From contig JAIYAA010000244.1 in assembly GCA_027489295.1 (NCBI GenBank), positions 1 through 6,769 on the forward strand: 6,769 nt of DNA, in the 5' to 3' direction. The DNA comes from Sphingomonadales bacterium (GTDB lineage: Bacteria; Pseudomonadota; Alphaproteobacteria; Sphingomonadales; Sphingomonadaceae). The notes under the pieces are model-generated. The model did not search any database, had not been told where the DNA came from, and worked only from the letters and a program-made list of their open reading frames with translations. Below, one piece after another: positions 5,947 to 6,769 of this stretch; position 1 is the first letter of the stretch, and every line of letters begins with the position of its first letter. The position numbers and the translations under genes are program-made.

Positions 5947-6527
5947 GCATTGCCTCCACCGAGCAGGCTGCTGGCGGTGATCAGCGCCTCCGCCACATCG
6001 ACGAGCCGGCGGCCCTGGTTCATCGCCGTCGAGCGCAGCAGCGCATAGGCATCGGCTTCGTTCAATCCGCGCTGTGCCATCAGAATCGCCTTGGCCTTGT
6101 CGATTGTCTTGCGGTTGGCGAGCGCGGTGCGCGCCTCGTCCAGTTCGCTCTGCATGCGGGAAAAGGCCGTGAACCGCCGCACTGCCAGTTCCAGAATCGG
6201 CTTCACCCGATCCTTGCGCAATCCGTCCACGACATAGGCGGACACGCCCGCATCGATCGCCGCGCCAATCATCGTGTCATCGGATTGGTCCACGAACATC
6301 GCGATCGGCTTGGCGAGCGCACGGCTCACGAGCAGCATTTCCTCCAGCGTGTCGCGGCTCGGGCTGCCCAGATCCATCAGAACGACGTCGGGCGCCATGC
6401 GCTCGATCCGCGCGACAAATGCCCCGCGCGGCGGCACGAAATGAATATCGTCATACCCCGCCTCGCGCAGGCCCTCTTCGAGGACCGATGCGCGGGCTCC
6501 GCTGTCATCGACAATGACGATCCGCAC
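5943..6527 (-). CDS. nasT: ANTAR-domain RNA-binding antiterminator NasT
   Basis: Protein of 194 residues. In studied bacteria NasT binds hairpins in nas leader RNAs and prevents termination, and is held inactive by NasS without nitrate. Residues 1-115 form a receiver-like domain with acidic pair D7-D8 and D52 (LMDLGSPSRD); residues about 127-185 form the ANTAR domain, including RKTIDKAKAILMAQRGLNEADAYALLR (139-165) and the helix RRLVDVAEALI. The receiver lacks two usual phosphorylation-switch residues: the Thr/Ser after strand 4 is V79 and the conserved Lys is D101 (AYVVDGL), as is common in NasT proteins. A GTG start at 6527 was chosen because it begins right at the first strand (VRIVIVDDSG) and has AAGG (6535-6538) seven bases upstream; an in-frame TTG at 6566 would add 13 residues with no domain. 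Its targets are probably the leaders of narK and nirB. Confidence 0.95.
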   Translation of the reverse strand: MRIVIVDDSGARASVLEEGLREAGYDDIHFVPPRGAFVARIERMAPDVVLMDLGSPSRDTLEEMLLVSRALAKPIAMFVDQSDDTMIGAAIDAGVSAYVVDGLRKDRVKPILELAVRRFTAFSRMQSELDEARTALANRKTIDKAKAILMAQRGLNEADAYALLRSTAMNQGRRLVDVAEALITASSLLGGGNA

Positions 6528-6601
6528 CCCAGCGCCTTTCGCAGTTGCAAAATGAACTGGCAGCAAAGCGCAGGCGCGTCAAATGGGCACCGATCGAGCA
6601 G

Positions 6602-6618
6602 GACACCGACCGAGTGCA
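6602..6618 (-). promoter_or_regulatory. Possible NtrC-binding dyad upstream of nasT
   Basis: On the nasT-coding strand the site reads TGCAC, seven bases, GTGTC, against the NtrC consensus TGCAC-N7-GTGCA: eight of ten conserved positions match and the 17-base length is right. Nitrogen control of nasTS by NtrC is known in other proteobacteria. No sigma-54 promoter with correct spacing was found between it and nasT, so the call is tentative. Confidence 0.3.
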
Positions 6619-6652
6619 GGCGGCGTTAACCTCGATATCGATTTAAGCCGCC
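6619..6652. repeat. 34-bp imperfect inverted repeat upstream of nasT
   Basis: Outer arms GGCGGC (6619-6624) and GCCGCC (6647-6652), TTAA in both arms (6626-6629 and 6643-6646), and a perfect central palindrome TCGATATCGA (6632-6641). Only a few unpaired bases break the symmetry. It has no T run, so a regulator-binding site in the nasT control region is more likely than a terminator; no cognate protein was recognised. Confidence 0.55.
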
Positions 6653-6769
6653 AAGAACGGAAACTTGACACCCAAGCCTCCGCGCAACTGCTGGCGGCGG
6701 CGCACGGCTATGCCGGCCGCTAGAGCGCCAAATGTGGCGTTGAAGGTGCGGCCAGCTTCTACCAACAAA

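Larger units (their letters stand above)
6528..6769. other. Intergenic region upstream of nasT
   Basis: No convincing gene or RNA gene was found in these 242 bases. The region should hold the nasT promoter, but no good -35/-10 pair facing nasT was seen. It contains a long inverted repeat (6619-6652), an NtrC-like dyad (6602-6618), a small hairpin (6724-6741, arms AGCGCCA/TGGCGTT, loop AATG, no T run) and a 46-codon plus-strand ORF from an ATG at 6583 to a TAG at 6721 that has weak start signals and no recognisable similarity. No ANTAR-type hairpin with terminator is present, so nasT-nasS does not seem to be under its own antitermination control. Confidence 0.6.

Noticed and set aside
6546..6562. 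Sigma-54-like sequence before nasT (TGCCAG with TTGCA)
   Set aside because: The -24 element lacks the GG, the spacing is one base too long, and the start would leave almost no leader before the GTG.
6665..6670. Perfect TTGACA on the plus strand
   Set aside because: No acceptable -10 box lies 16-18 bases downstream, where the sequence is GC-rich, and there is no clear gene on that strand.
6583..6723. 46-codon plus-strand ORF upstream of nasT
   Set aside because: It has an ATG with only a weak AGG about ten bases upstream, no recognisable similarity, and crosses the inverted repeat and NtrC-like site. Conservation in relatives would be needed to revive it.
1..6769. CRISPR arrays, tRNA/rRNA genes, insertion sequences or transposase genes
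   Set aside because: No regularly spaced repeats, cloverleaf-like sequence, rRNA-like sequence, or transposase-like ORF with terminal repeats was seen on either strand.

Overview
The window is part of an assimilatory nitrate/nitrite gene cluster. All five recognisable genes lie on the minus strand, so the cluster reads from right to left: nasT, nasS, a narK/nasA-type nitrate transporter, an outer-membrane porin of the alginate-export type, and nirB. nirB, the large subunit of NAD(P)H nitrite reductase, is cut off by the left edge of the window. The DNA is strongly GC-rich. Gene content and order suggest an alphaproteobacterium, probably a Sphingomonas relative; this is inferred from cluster type, not from a marker gene.

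Right part (6528-6769): intergenic DNA upstream of nasT. It holds a long imperfect inverted repeat around TCGATATCGA, an NtrC-like dyad, and an unconvincing 46-codon plus-strand ORF. Then nasT (5943-6527, GTG start) and nasS (4732-5946) overlap by ATGA and are translationally coupled. Together they form the cytoplasmic nitrate sensor NasS and its partner NasT, an RNA-binding ANTAR antiterminator.

Middle (4499-4731): a leader of about 160 nt in front of narK. It has a promoter-like sequence, three stem-loops and a strong intrinsic terminator just before the gene. narK (3251-4498) is followed by a 59-nt gap containing a second terminator-like hairpin, then the porin gene (1986-3191).

Left part (1761-1985): a leader in front of nirB built on the same plan as the narK leader: promoter-like sequence, hairpin with loop AAGGNT at the predicted 5' end, a second hairpin, a third hairpin with loop AAAGCC, and a terminator. 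In both leaders the AAAGCC hairpin uses the ascending arm of the terminator, so the two structures exclude each other.

The parts fit one circuit. Without nitrate, NasS is expected to hold NasT, and transcription stops in both leaders. With nitrate, NasT is freed, binds the leader hairpins, stabilises the antiterminator form and lets polymerase into narK-porin and nirB. The porin and NarK would bring nitrate/nitrite through the two membranes, and NirB would reduce nitrite to ammonium. The nitrate reductase and NirD are not in the window and would be expected downstream of nirB. The NasS/NasT mechanism is established in other proteobacteria; its operation here is inferred from the sequence. The most notable detail is the presence of three loops per leader rather than the usual two-hairpin ANTAR target.
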